Source: Afipia massiliensis (GTDB lineage Bacteria; Pseudomonadota; Alphaproteobacteria; Rhizobiales; Xanthobacteraceae). From it: a stretch of DNA of 64,000 nt. The notes below the pieces were generated by a model. The model made no database searches. It worked only from the letters and a program-made list of their open reading frames with translations, and was not told the origin of the DNA. Each line of letters opens with the position of its first letter. Positions within the stretch are counted from its first letter, which is position 1. Below, one piece after another: positions 40,208-50,241 of this stretch. Where the stretch lies: positions 931,501 to 995,500 of the forward strand of contig NZ_LBIA02000001.1 of assembly GCF_001006325.2 (NCBI RefSeq), in the 5' to 3' direction. The translations under genes were made by a program, and so were the position numbers.

Positions 40208-40326
40208 GTCGTCCCGGCGCAGGCCGGGACCCATAACTCCCGGCAGGAGTGGACGAAAGAGATGTCCACCACCATGCCCAAACAGTCAGTCCGCGCCGTA
40301 TGGGTCCCGGCCTTCGCCGGGACGAC
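40208..40326. repeat. Palindromic intergenic repeat, family B, copy 3
   Basis: Left arm GTCGTCCCGGCGCAGGCCGG and right arm CCGGCCTTCGCCGGGACGAC; one base differs between arms (CGCAGG against CGAAGG), the only imperfect pair in this family here. It lies between the thiolase gene (stop 40333) and the large acyl-CoA dehydrogenase gene in the same operon. Confidence 0.85.
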
Positions 40327-40332
40327 GATAGC

Positions 40333-41517
40333 TTATTGCAAAATCTCGAACAGGCCGGCAGCACCCATGCCGCCGCCGACGCACATCGTCACCACGCCGT
40401 ACTTCGCCTTGCGGCGACGGCCTTCGACCAGCACGTGGCCCGCGAGACGCGAACCGGTCATGCCGTAGGGGTGGCCGACCGCGACCGAGCCGCCGTTGAC
40501 GTTGAGCTTCTCCGGATCGATGCCGAGTTTGTCGCGGCAATAGATCACCTGCACCGCGAAGGCTTCGTTCAGTTCCCACATGTCGATGTCCTCGACCTTG
40601 AGGCCGTGACGCTTGAGCAGGCGAGGAATCGCGAACACCGGGCCGATGCCCATTTCATCCGGCTCGCAGCCGGCCGAAACGAAGCCGCGGAAAATGCCGA
40701 GCGGCTTGAGGCCCTTCTTGGCGGCCATGGTGTCGCTCATGATCACCGCGGCGCTGGCGCCGTCGGACAGCTGGCTGGCGTTGCCGGCGGTGATGACGCC
40801 GCCTTCGCGCACCGGCTTCAGGGCGGCGAGACCTTCCGCGGTGGTTTCCGGACGCGGACCTTCATCCTGCGACAGGGTGATCTCCTTGAACGAGATTTCC
40901 TTGGTGACCTTGTCGGCGACCGCCATCTTGGTGGCCATCGGCGCGATTTCGTCCTTGAAGCGGCCGCCCTGCTGCGCAGCGGCGGTGCGGCGCTGGCTCT
41001 CCAGCGAGTATTCGTCCTGCTTCTCGCGGGAAATGCCGTAGCGCTTCGAGACGATCTCGGCGGTGTCGAGCATCGCCATGTAGACATCGCCCTTGATCTT
41101 CATCAGTTCAGGATCGACGGCGTGGAACTTGTTGGCGTGCTCGTTCTGCACGAGGCTGATCGATTCACCGCCACCGGCGACGGCGATCTCGACGCCGTCG
41201 TAGATCACCGAACGCGCGGCAAGCGCGATGGCCTGAAGGCCCGAGGCGCATTGGCGGTCGATGGTGGTGCCGGCGACCGACACCGGAAGACCGGCGCGAA
41301 GTGCTGCCTTGCGGGCGATGTTGCCGCCGGTCGCACCCTGCTGCATGGCGGCGCCCATCACCACGTCCTCGATTTCCGCGCCATCGACGCCGGCGCGCTT
41401 GACAGCGTGCTCAATGGCGTGACCGAGCAGCGTCGCGCCTTCGGTGTTGTTGAAAGCGCCGCGATAGGCCTTGCCGATCGGGGTGCGGGCGGTGGAAACG
41501 ATAACGGCCTGGGTCAT
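40333..41517 (-). CDS. pimB: Acetyl-CoA acyltransferase (thiolase, PimB type)
   Basis: This 394-residue thiolase catalyses the last step of beta-oxidation, splitting 3-ketoacyl-CoA to acetyl-CoA and a chain two carbons shorter. The nucleophile Cys is in DRQCASGLQAI (about residue 89); WELNEAFAVQ, NVNGGSVAVGHPYGMTGSR and the second active Cys in VVTMCVGGGMGAAGLF are intact. Its start overlaps the stop of the acyl-CoA ligase gene by ATGA, so translation is coupled. Confidence 0.93.
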   Translation of the reverse strand: MTQAVIVSTARTPIGKAYRGAFNNTEGATLLGHAIEHAVKRAGVDGAEIEDVVMGAAMQQGATGGNIARKAALRAGLPVSVAGTTIDRQCASGLQAIALAARSVIYDGVEIAVAGGGESISLVQNEHANKFHAVDPELMKIKGDVYMAMLDTAEIVSKRYGISREKQDEYSLESQRRTAAAQQGGRFKDEIAPMATKMAVADKVTKEISFKEITLSQDEGPRPETTAEGLAALKPVREGGVITAGNASQLSDGASAAVIMSDTMAAKKGLKPLGIFRGFVSAGCEPDEMGIGPVFAIPRLLKRHGLKVEDIDMWELNEAFAVQVIYCRDKLGIDPEKLNVNGGSVAVGHPYGMTGSRLAGHVLVEGRRRKAKYGVVTMCVGGGMGAAGLFEILQ

Positions 41518-43196
41518 GAACGACCTCCTGTTGCAAGTTTGGGTTGTTGCGGTTGATGGCGTTGCTGGTTGCGTAATTCGTGACGGGAGAGTTTTCCGAC
41601 GCTGGTGCGCGGCAACTCCTTAAGGAATTCGACCGCCACCGGCAATTCGTGCTTGCCGAGTTTTCCGGTGAGGAATGCGCGCAGGTCCTCGATGGTGAAC
41701 GGCTCCGCGCCCGCGCGCAGCGTCACGAACGCCTTGGACGCTTCGCCGCGATAATCGTCGGGAATGCCGATCACGATGACTTCCTGAACCGACGGGTGGG
41801 TGTAGATCGCCTGCTCGATCATCTGCGGATAGACGTTGAAGCCGCCGGAGATGATCATGTCCTTCTTGCGGTCGACCAGATAGAAATATCCGTCGCTATC
41901 CATATAGCCAATGTCGCCGGTCAGGAAGCGGTCGCCGACGAAGGCTTCGGCGGTTTCCGCCTCGCGATTCCAGTAACCTTTGGTGACATTCGGGCCGCGG
42001 ATGCGGATTTCGCCGGTCTCGCCGACCGGCATCACCTTTTTCGGATCGTCGAGCGACACCACGTCCATCTCGATGCCGGGCAGCATCAGGCCGATCGAGC
42101 CCGGTTTCTCCGGACCTTCCGGCGGATGGCCGGTGCCGGGCGAGCAGGTTTCGGTCATGCCCCACCCGCTTTTCAGCGCGAGCTTGGTCTTGCGTTCGAA
42201 CACCTTCGCGACTTCCACCGGCAGCGGCGCGCCGCCCGAGCCCGCATAGACCAGCGACGACAGGTCGCGCTTGTCCAAATCAGGCAGGCTGGCGATGGCG
42301 ATCCACATGGTCGGCACGCCGGGGAACGCGGTGGCGCGCTTCACTTCGATGTCGCGCATCACCGCTTCAAGATCGAAACGCTGATGCAGCGAGATCAGGT
42401 CGCCGTTCTTCAGGGTGCGCAGCAGGACGACAGTGAGCGCGTAGATATGAAACAGCGGCAGGACGAGAATGACCCGCTCGATGGCGTTGCGCTCGGCCTT
42501 CTGCTTCGCGCTCCAGACGTCATAGATCGAGACCGCCGAAGTCAGGTTGCTGTGGGTGAGCATCGCCCCCTTGGGCAATCCGGTGGTACCGCCGGTGTAT
42601 TGCAGCAGCGCGATGTCATCGGCATCGATCTGCGGCCATGCCGCGGGCGGCTGCGCGTCCTTGACGAAGTCCCTGAAGGTGACGATGGCGGGATCCGCCG
42701 GGATCGCCGCCTGTGAATTGCCGACATCGCCCCAGGTCTCGTCCTCGCAGACGATCAGTTTGTCCAGCAGGCCCTTCTCGAAGAACTTCAGCGCGGTCGG
42801 CAACAGCGTCGCCAGATTGCTGGTGACGAGAATGCGCGCGCCGGAGTCTTTGAGTTTATGGGTGAGCGCGATCTCGCCGTCGAGCGGACTGAGATGCACC
42901 ACGCGCGCGCCGGCCTTCAGCGCGCCGAAGAAATTCACCGGATGATCCGGTGAATTGCCGAGAAACAACGCGATCGACGCGCCCTTGCCGTAACCGGCGC
43001 GGAGAAACGCCGACGCCGCGACATCGACCATATCCTGCAGCCCATCGAAGGAGATGGGCCGGTCGCGGAATTCGATCGCAACGCGCGCGCCGAAATCCGC
43101 AGCCGCCTTTGCCAGCAAATCCGGCAAGGTGCCGCGCGGGATTGGTGAATCCCAGCGCACACCCTCCGGATAGTACTGTTCGCCCGGCCGCGTCAT
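41514..43196 (-). CDS. pimA: Acyl-CoA ligase (AMP-forming, PimA type)
   Basis: This 560-residue ANL-family ligase activates a carboxylic acid with ATP and CoA. P-loop LLQYTGGTTGLPKGAMLTH (about residues 202-220), the A5 motif SGWGMTETCSPGTGHPP, the A7 region FLTGDIGYMDSDGYFYLVDRK (split by the hinge) and A10 lysine in PRTSVGKLSRHEL are present. The order next to the fused FadB-like gene matches pimA of R. palustris, whose product prefers dicarboxylic and medium-chain acids; the exact substrate is inferred. It starts 4 nt after the pimF-like stop. Confidence 0.92.
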   Translation of the reverse strand: MTRPGEQYYPEGVRWDSPIPRGTLPDLLAKAAADFGARVAIEFRDRPISFDGLQDMVDVAASAFLRAGYGKGASIALFLGNSPDHPVNFFGALKAGARVVHLSPLDGEIALTHKLKDSGARILVTSNLATLLPTALKFFEKGLLDKLIVCEDETWGDVGNSQAAIPADPAIVTFRDFVKDAQPPAAWPQIDADDIALLQYTGGTTGLPKGAMLTHSNLTSAVSIYDVWSAKQKAERNAIERVILVLPLFHIYALTVVLLRTLKNGDLISLHQRFDLEAVMRDIEVKRATAFPGVPTMWIAIASLPDLDKRDLSSLVYAGSGGAPLPVEVAKVFERKTKLALKSGWGMTETCSPGTGHPPEGPEKPGSIGLMLPGIEMDVVSLDDPKKVMPVGETGEIRIRGPNVTKGYWNREAETAEAFVGDRFLTGDIGYMDSDGYFYLVDRKKDMIISGGFNVYPQMIEQAIYTHPSVQEVIVIGIPDDYRGEASKAFVTLRAGAEPFTIEDLRAFLTGKLGKHELPVAVEFLKELPRTSVGKLSRHELRNQQRHQPQQPKLATGGRS

Positions 43197-43200
43197 GGGA

Positions 43201-45288
<2,088 letters not shown>

Positions 45289-45332
45289 ACAACTCTCCTT
45301 GTAACGCTTGTTTTTTAAGCATTTCGCACTGC

Positions 45333-45345
45333 GGAATTAAATTCC
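45333..45345. promoter_or_regulatory. Likely IclR-family operator
   Basis: GGAATT-A-AATTCC is a perfect 13-bp palindrome in the 129-nt gap between pimF and iclR. IclR-family regulators bind palindromes of the GGAA-N-TTCC type, so this is the likely site through which the divergent regulator controls the operon and itself. It lies just downstream of the predicted pimF -10 element. Confidence 0.6.
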
Positions 45346-45360
45346 ACATCTTGACACGGA

Positions 45361-45389
45361 GGGATATTTTGAAGCACGTCCTTTGTCAA
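45361..45389 (-). promoter_or_regulatory. Predicted promoter of the pim-like operon
   Basis: On the minus strand, TTGACA (45389-45384), 17 nt, TATCCC (45366-45361). It lies about 73-100 nt upstream of the pimF start, with the palindrome 45333-45345 downstream of the -10, where a bound repressor would block it. Confidence 0.45.
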
Positions 45390-45417
45390 CGAAGACCACA
45401 TATGCGGTTTTATACGA

Positions 45418-46296
45418 ATGAAGCGGCCTCCGAAGAAACCTGCGACTGATCGCAGCTTTGTTATCGCGCTTTCGCGGGGGCTTGATGTATTGCGCGCGTT
45501 TCGTCCCAGCGACGGACTGCTGGGAAACCAGGAAATCGCAGCGCGCACGAATTTGCCGAAGCCGACGATCTCGCGGCTGACATACACACTGACAAAGCTC
45601 GGTTATCTGACGCCGGTTCCGCGATTTGAGAAATATCAACTCGCGCCTGCCGCGATGGCGCTCGGCTACTCGGCGCTCGCCAATATGGGCGTCCGCCACC
45701 TGTCGGACCCCTATCGCGATCAACTGATGCGCGAAACCGGCGGCGCGGTCGCCATCGGCGCGCGCGACCGGCTGAGCATGATCTATTTCGGACAAAGCCG
45801 CAGCGAACTGACCGTCGGCGTGCTGCTCGACGTCGGATCGCGGGTGCCGATCGCGACATCAGCTATGGGCCGCGCCTATCTGTGGGCATTGGCGGACGAA
45901 GAGCGCGCAACATTGATGCGCGAGATCAAGGAACACACCGGCCCCAACTGGCCGAAGATCCGCGACGGCATCGAACGCGCCGGCGAATGCGTTGCGAAGC
46001 ACGGCTTCGCAATGTCCGCGGGCGAATGGCACAGCGACATTCACGCCGTCGGCGTTGCGCTGAAACTGAATGATGGAACCGGCCCGTATGCCTTCAACTG
46101 CGGCGCGCCGGCCTTCAAATTCAGCGAAGTTCTTTTAAAGAACGATATCGGGCCTCGCCTGGTGGCGATGGTGAGAAATATCGAAGTCGCGATGACCGGA
46201 TCAATCGGGCGCGGCACGCTAGGCAAAGAACCAGTCGTCAAAAAAGTCAAAACAACCGGGGGAAAAGTCACACGTATCGCCGAGGGGATCAGGTAG
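45418..46296 (+). CDS. IclR-family transcriptional regulator
   Basis: This 292-residue regulator has a winged helix at about residues 14-75 (SFVIALSRGLDVLRAFRPSD, then NLPKPTISRLTYTLTKLGYL) and a C-terminal IclR effector domain (MGRAYLWALADEERATLM, HAVGVALKLNDG). It diverges from the pim-like operon and precedes a Liv-type importer, so it probably controls both in response to an acid or its CoA ester. The last 30 residues are basic and recur, altered, in a short frame at 46408-46551. Confidence 0.93.
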   Translation: MKRPPKKPATDRSFVIALSRGLDVLRAFRPSDGLLGNQEIAARTNLPKPTISRLTYTLTKLGYLTPVPRFEKYQLAPAAMALGYSALANMGVRHLSDPYRDQLMRETGGAVAIGARDRLSMIYFGQSRSELTVGVLLDVGSRVPIATSAMGRAYLWALADEERATLMREIKEHTGPNWPKIRDGIERAGECVAKHGFAMSAGEWHSDIHAVGVALKLNDGTGPYAFNCGAPAFKFSEVLLKNDIGPRLVAMVRNIEVAMTGSIGRGTLGKEPVVKKVKTTGGKVTRIAEGIR

Positions 46297-46407
46297 GCGC
46301 CACGGATTGCATGCAGGAGCATCTTCTCCATGCAACGCTTCGGAGCGCTTGCGCGAAATCCAATCATAGTTCTATAAAAGAACTGTGTTGGACGTCGTCG
46401 CCTTGCG

Positions 46408-46551
46408 ATGATAAGAACCATTCAAAAGCATTTGAGGACGCGCTGGACGATGACGTTGCGCGCGGACCACAAAACAAAGAAACTGCCAGCAGCAAAAAAA
46501 ATGAAACCGCCAGGAGGAAAAGTTGCACGTATCGCTGAGGGGAATAAATAA
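46408..46551 (+). pseudogene. Duplicated 3' end of the iclR gene (relic or tiny ORF)
   Basis: This 47-codon frame (ATG 46408, TAA 46549-46551) ends KKMKPPGGKVARIAEGNK, matching KKVKTTGGKVTRIAEGIR at the end of the IclR protein 250 nt upstream. The DNA match runs from about 46490 (AAAAAAATGAAA) through the stop, and a TTTCATGCAGG/TTGCATGCAGG piece follows both stops. The part before residue 28 shows no match. It is best explained as a leftover of a tandem iclR-type copy whose body was lost. It fills most of the 318-nt gap before livG, which also has a hairpin (TTGCATG/CATGCAA, 46307-46335) after iclR. Confidence 0.65.
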
Positions 46552-46614
46552 CCGCCGTCGTTGCGGTTTCATGCAGGCTGCGGGCGCGTCCCGATCCTGC
46601 CGGGACATCAACAC

Positions 46615-47409
46615 ATGATGCAGGCTCAAGCGCAGGGGCACGCCCCCTTGCTCACCGTTCGCGACGTCAGCGTCGTATTCGGTGGCATCATCGCGTTGAA
46701 CGGCGTCTCGTTCGACATGAAGAAGGGCCAGATTCTCGGCCTGATCGGACCGAACGGCGCAGGCAAGACGACGCTCTTCAATTGTCTCAGCCGGCTTTAT
46801 CAGCCGAGCCAGGGCGAGATCCTGCTGGAAGGTGAAAGTATCCTTCATCACCAGCCGCAGAAGATCGCCGCCGCCGGCATCGGCCGCACGTTTCAGAACG
46901 TTGCTCTGTTCCCGCGGCTGACGGTGCGCGACAACATCCGCATCGGCGGTCATTGCCGCACCAAGAGCGATTTCGTCAGCGATGCGCTGAAGCTGCCATG
47001 GGTTCGCGAGGAAGAGCGCAAGCTCAACGCGAAGGTTCATGAAATCCTCGACTATCTCGAATTGCACGATGTCGCCGACCGCGAAGTCGCGGGCCTTCCC
47101 TTCGGCACGCAGAAGCGCGTCGAGCTTGGCCGCGCACTCGCCGCCGAGCCGAAGATCCTGCTGCTGGACGAGCCCGCGGGCGGCCTCAACCACGAGGAAG
47201 TCTATGTCCTCGGCGACCTGATCTGCCGCATCCGCGATCAACGCCACATCACGGTCCTTCTGGTCGAACACCACATGGGTCTCGTGATGAAGATCGCCGA
47301 CCACGTCGTCGCGCTGAATTTCGGCAAGAAGCTCGCTGAAGGCACGCCAGCCCAGGTGCAGTCCGACCCCGACGTCATCAAGGCCTATCTGGGGAGCAAG
47401 GACCAATGA
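46615..47409 (+). CDS. livG: Liv-type ABC transporter ATP-binding protein (LivG)
   Basis: This 264-residue ATPase drives a branched-chain amino acid-type importer. Walker A GPNGAGKTT, Q-loop GRTFQNVALFPRLT, the atypical LivG signature LPFGTQKRVELGRALA and Walker B ILLLDEPAGGLNHEE are present. The ATG at 46615 (ATGATG) is taken; earlier TTG starts lack an RBS. It overlaps livF by 4 nt. Here the ATPase genes come before the permease and binding-protein genes. Given the pim-like neighbours, the cargo is more likely an organic acid than an amino acid. Confidence 0.94.
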   Translation: MMQAQAQGHAPLLTVRDVSVVFGGIIALNGVSFDMKKGQILGLIGPNGAGKTTLFNCLSRLYQPSQGEILLEGESILHHQPQKIAAAGIGRTFQNVALFPRLTVRDNIRIGGHCRTKSDFVSDALKLPWVREEERKLNAKVHEILDYLELHDVADREVAGLPFGTQKRVELGRALAAEPKILLLDEPAGGLNHEEVYVLGDLICRIRDQRHITVLLVEHHMGLVMKIADHVVALNFGKKLAEGTPAQVQSDPDVIKAYLGSKDQ

Positions 47410-48116
47410 GCATGCTGTCAATCAAGGATCTGCGCGCCTATTACGGCCAGATCCAGGCCCTTCACGGCCTTGAATTCTCGCTCAACGAAGGCAGCGTAAC
47501 CACGCTGCTCGGCGCCAACGGCGCCGGCAAGACCACGACGCTGCGCGCGATCTGCAACATGATCCGCTCGACGGGCAATATCGAGTTCGAAGGCAAGCCG
47601 CTGACCGGACAGTCGACCGAGAACATCGTCCGTCTCGGCATCGCGCATGTTCCGCAGGGCCGCGGCACCTTCACCAACATGACGGTGGAGGAAAACCTGC
47701 AGCTCGGCGCGATCTCGCGCAGCGACACCAAGAACATTCCTGACGATATCGAACGGATGTACGCGCACTTTCCGGTGCTCAAGCAGCGTCACACCCAGCA
47801 GGCCGGCACATTGTCGGGCGGTGAACAGCAGATGCTCGCGGTCGCCCGTGCGCTGATGCTGCGTCCCCGGCTGATGCTGCTCGACGAGCCGTCGTTCGGC
47901 CTCGCTCCGCTGGTGGTGCGCGACCTGTTCGGGATTCTCAGCAAGATCAACCGCGAGGACAAGGTGACGATCCTGGTGGTCGAACAGAACGCCCAGCTCG
48001 CGCTTGAACTCGCGGAAAAGGCCTATGTGATCGAAACCGGACGCATCGTGATGTCGGGAAGCGCGAAGGAAATCGCGAACAACGAAGACATCCGCAAATC
48101 GTATCTCGGATACTGA
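47406..48116 (+). CDS. livF: Liv-type ABC transporter ATP-binding protein (LivF)
   Basis: This 236-residue second ATPase of the same importer has Walker A GANGAGKTTTLRA, GIAHVPQGRGTFTNMTV, signature LSGGEQQMLAVARAL and Walker B LMLLDEPSFGLAPLVV. The start overlaps the livG stop (ATGA), and livH follows after 10 nt. Confidence 0.95.
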   Translation: MSMLSIKDLRAYYGQIQALHGLEFSLNEGSVTTLLGANGAGKTTTLRAICNMIRSTGNIEFEGKPLTGQSTENIVRLGIAHVPQGRGTFTNMTVEENLQLGAISRSDTKNIPDDIERMYAHFPVLKQRHTQQAGTLSGGEQQMLAVARALMLRPRLMLLDEPSFGLAPLVVRDLFGILSKINREDKVTILVVEQNAQLALELAEKAYVIETGRIVMSGSAKEIANNEDIRKSYLGY

Positions 48117-48126
48117 GGACACAGCC

Positions 48127-49005
48127 ATGGAACTGTTTACCAACCAAGTCCTGGCTGGCATTGCCACAGGCGCGATCTATGCCTGCATGGCGCTGGCCAT
48201 CGTCATGATCTATCAGGCGATCGACCACCTCAACTTCGCCCAGGGCGAAATGGCGATGTTCTCGACCTTCATCGCCTGGCAGCTGATGCAGTGGGGATTG
48301 GGCTTCTGGCCAGCCTTCGTGCTGACGCTCGCCATCTCGTTCGCCGGCGGCATCGTCATCGAACGCGCGCTGTTCAAGCCGCTCACCAACGCGCCTATCC
48401 TGGCGCAGGTGGCGGGCTTCATCGCGCTGTTCGCCATCCTCAACAGCGTCGCGGGCCTGACCTGGGACTTCACGATCAAGCAGTTCCCCTCGCCGTTCGG
48501 TTCGTCCGGCTTCCTGGGCAGCCAGCTGATCTCGACCCATCAGGCCGGCATGATCGGCGTCACGCTGGTGCTGCTGATCCTGCTGTTCGTGTTCTTCCGC
48601 TACACGCGCATCGGTCTTGCGATGCGGGCGGCGGCCTCGCTGCCGGAATCCGCGCGTCTGGTCGGCATCAACACGAGCTGGATGATCGCACTCGGCTGGG
48701 GCATGGCGAGCGCCATCGGCGCCATCGCCGGCATGCTGATCGCTCCGGTGGTGTTCCTCGAGCCCAACATGATGGGCGGCATTCTGCTGTACGGCTTCGC
48801 GGCCGCGGTGCTCGGCGGCCTCACCAGTCCGCTCGGTGCGGTGATCGGCGGCTTCCTGGTCGGGGTCTTCGAGAACCTGGTCGGCACCTACATTCCGGGT
48901 GTCGGCAATGAACTGAAACTGCCCATCGCGCTGGCACTGATCATCGTCGTGCTTGTCATCAAACCGTCCGGCTTGCTTGGCCGCGCAATCGTACAGCGAG
49001 TTTAA
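48127..49005 (+). CDS. livH: Liv-type ABC transporter permease (LivH)
   Basis: This 292-residue inner-membrane permease has about eight TM segments. It begins MELFTNQVLAGIATGAIYAC with the LivH-type YQAIDHLNFAQGEMAMF, and the coupling region TRIGLAMRAAASLPESARLVG, GFAAAVLGGLTSPLGAVIGG near the C-terminus. livM follows after 2 nt. Confidence 0.95.
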   Translation: MELFTNQVLAGIATGAIYACMALAIVMIYQAIDHLNFAQGEMAMFSTFIAWQLMQWGLGFWPAFVLTLAISFAGGIVIERALFKPLTNAPILAQVAGFIALFAILNSVAGLTWDFTIKQFPSPFGSSGFLGSQLISTHQAGMIGVTLVLLILLFVFFRYTRIGLAMRAAASLPESARLVGINTSWMIALGWGMASAIGAIAGMLIAPVVFLEPNMMGGILLYGFAAAVLGGLTSPLGAVIGGFLVGVFENLVGTYIPGVGNELKLPIALALIIVVLVIKPSGLLGRAIVQRV

Positions 49006-49007
49006 TC

Positions 49008-50024
49008 ATGAGCACAGTTCAGGACTCAGTTACCCAGCCCGCAGCGGTCGCCGCGCCGTCGAAGAAGTCGATGACGGTCGGCACCACCGCAACCCTGGTG
49101 TTGTTAGCACTGCTGGTTCTCACGCCGCTGTTCGTGAAGAACTTCATCATCTTCCAGATGACGATGGTGCTGATCTACGCCATCGCCATCCTGGCTCTCA
49201 ACATCCTGACCGGCGGCAGCGGACAATTCTCGCTCGGCCAAAGCGCCTTCTACGCGGTCGGCGCCTATACCGCCGGCATCATGATGGAGCATATGGGCGT
49301 CAACTACGCGCTGACGCTGCCGGCTGCCGGCATCATCTGCTTCATCTTCGGCTTCCTGTTCGGCTTCCCGGCGCTGCGGCTCTCGGGTGTCTACCTCGCG
49401 CTCGCGACGTTCGCGCTCGCGGTGGCGATGCCCCAGTTGCTCAAGCTCGGCGCGTTCGAACACTGGACCGGCGGCGTGCAGGGCCTCGTCATCACCAAGC
49501 CGGACGCTCCGTTCGGCCTGAAGATGTCGCAGGATATGTGGCTGTATTACTTCACGCTGTTCGTCTCCGCGGTGATCTACATCCTGGCCATCAACCTGCT
49601 GCGAAGCCGGTCCGGACGCGCCCTGATGGCGATCCGCGACAACCCGATCGCCGCCTCGGCGATGGGCGTCGATCTGCCGATGTACAAGACGCTGGCGTTC
49701 GGCATCAGCGCTGCTTTCACCGGCATCGCCGGTGCGCTCGGCGCCATCGTCGTGCAGTTCGTGGCTCCCGACAGCTTCACCATTCAGCTGGCGATCGCGA
49801 TCTTCCTCGGCATGGTGGTCGGCGGCGTCGGCTGGCTGCCGGGCTCGCTGGTCGGCTCGGCCTTCATCGTGTTCGTGCCGAACGTCGCGGAGCACATCTC
49901 GAAGGGCCTCTCGGGCGCGGTGTTCGGCGTGCTGCTGTTCGTCGTCATCTTCCTCGTGCCGCACGGCGCAAGGCAGGTGGCTTATATGATCGAGGCTTTG
50001 TTCCGCAAAAAGAGTAAGTCCTAA
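49008..50024 (+). CDS. livM: Liv-type ABC transporter permease (LivM)
   Basis: This 338-residue permease is the partner of LivH. It has a polar N-terminus, TM helices from about residue 28, LNILTGGSGQFSLGQSAFYA (the LivM signature), SRSGRALMAIRDNPIAASAM (coupling loop) and GMVVGGVGWLPGSLVG. A terminator follows (50117-50157), so the binding-protein genes downstream probably use their own promoters. Confidence 0.95.
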   Translation: MSTVQDSVTQPAAVAAPSKKSMTVGTTATLVLLALLVLTPLFVKNFIIFQMTMVLIYAIAILALNILTGGSGQFSLGQSAFYAVGAYTAGIMMEHMGVNYALTLPAAGIICFIFGFLFGFPALRLSGVYLALATFALAVAMPQLLKLGAFEHWTGGVQGLVITKPDAPFGLKMSQDMWLYYFTLFVSAVIYILAINLLRSRSGRALMAIRDNPIAASAMGVDLPMYKTLAFGISAAFTGIAGALGAIVVQFVAPDSFTIQLAIAIFLGMVVGGVGWLPGSLVGSAFIVFVPNVAEHISKGLSGAVFGVLLFVVIFLVPHGARQVAYMIEALFRKKSKS

Positions 50025-50085
50025 AGTCTGATTTGCCGACGTTAAATCAGGCTTGTTTCAATCTGCGTTGTTTGAGAAGGGTGTC

Positions 50086-50106
50086 TCCGGAAAATCGGTT
50101 TCCGGA
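50086..50106. repeat. Short inverted repeat after livM
   Basis: TCCGGAAA, loop ATCGG, TTTCCGGA: a perfect 8-bp stem. It resembles the short CCGGAAA/TTTCCGG palindromes scattered between genes in this bacterial group. Confidence 0.5.
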
Positions 50107-50116
50107 TCGGGTGACA

Positions 50117-50157
50117 GGGCCTGATTCAGCTTTGCTGGATCAGGCCCCCTCATTTTT
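50117..50157 (+). terminator. Terminator between livM and the first binding-protein gene
   Basis: GGGCCTGATTCAG, loop CTTTG, CTGGATCAGGCCC (50117-50147, one T-G pair), then a T-run at 50153-50157. Confidence 0.82.
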
Positions 50158-50173
50158 GCCCTGTTTTTGCTCT

Positions 50174-50220
50174 GGGCATGATCTCTCTTCCGGGACCGGT
50201 TTCCGCCAAGCGGAATGCCC
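50174..50220. repeat. REP-like short palindromic element
   Basis: GGGCAT (50174-50179) and ATGCCC (50215-50220) bracket inner pieces CCGGGACCGG and TTCCGCCAAGCGGAA. The layout resembles a common short palindrome of Bradyrhizobiaceae spacers. It lies just before the first binding-protein RBS. Confidence 0.4.
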
Positions 50221-50241
50221 GCATCTTAGGGAGAGACCAGA

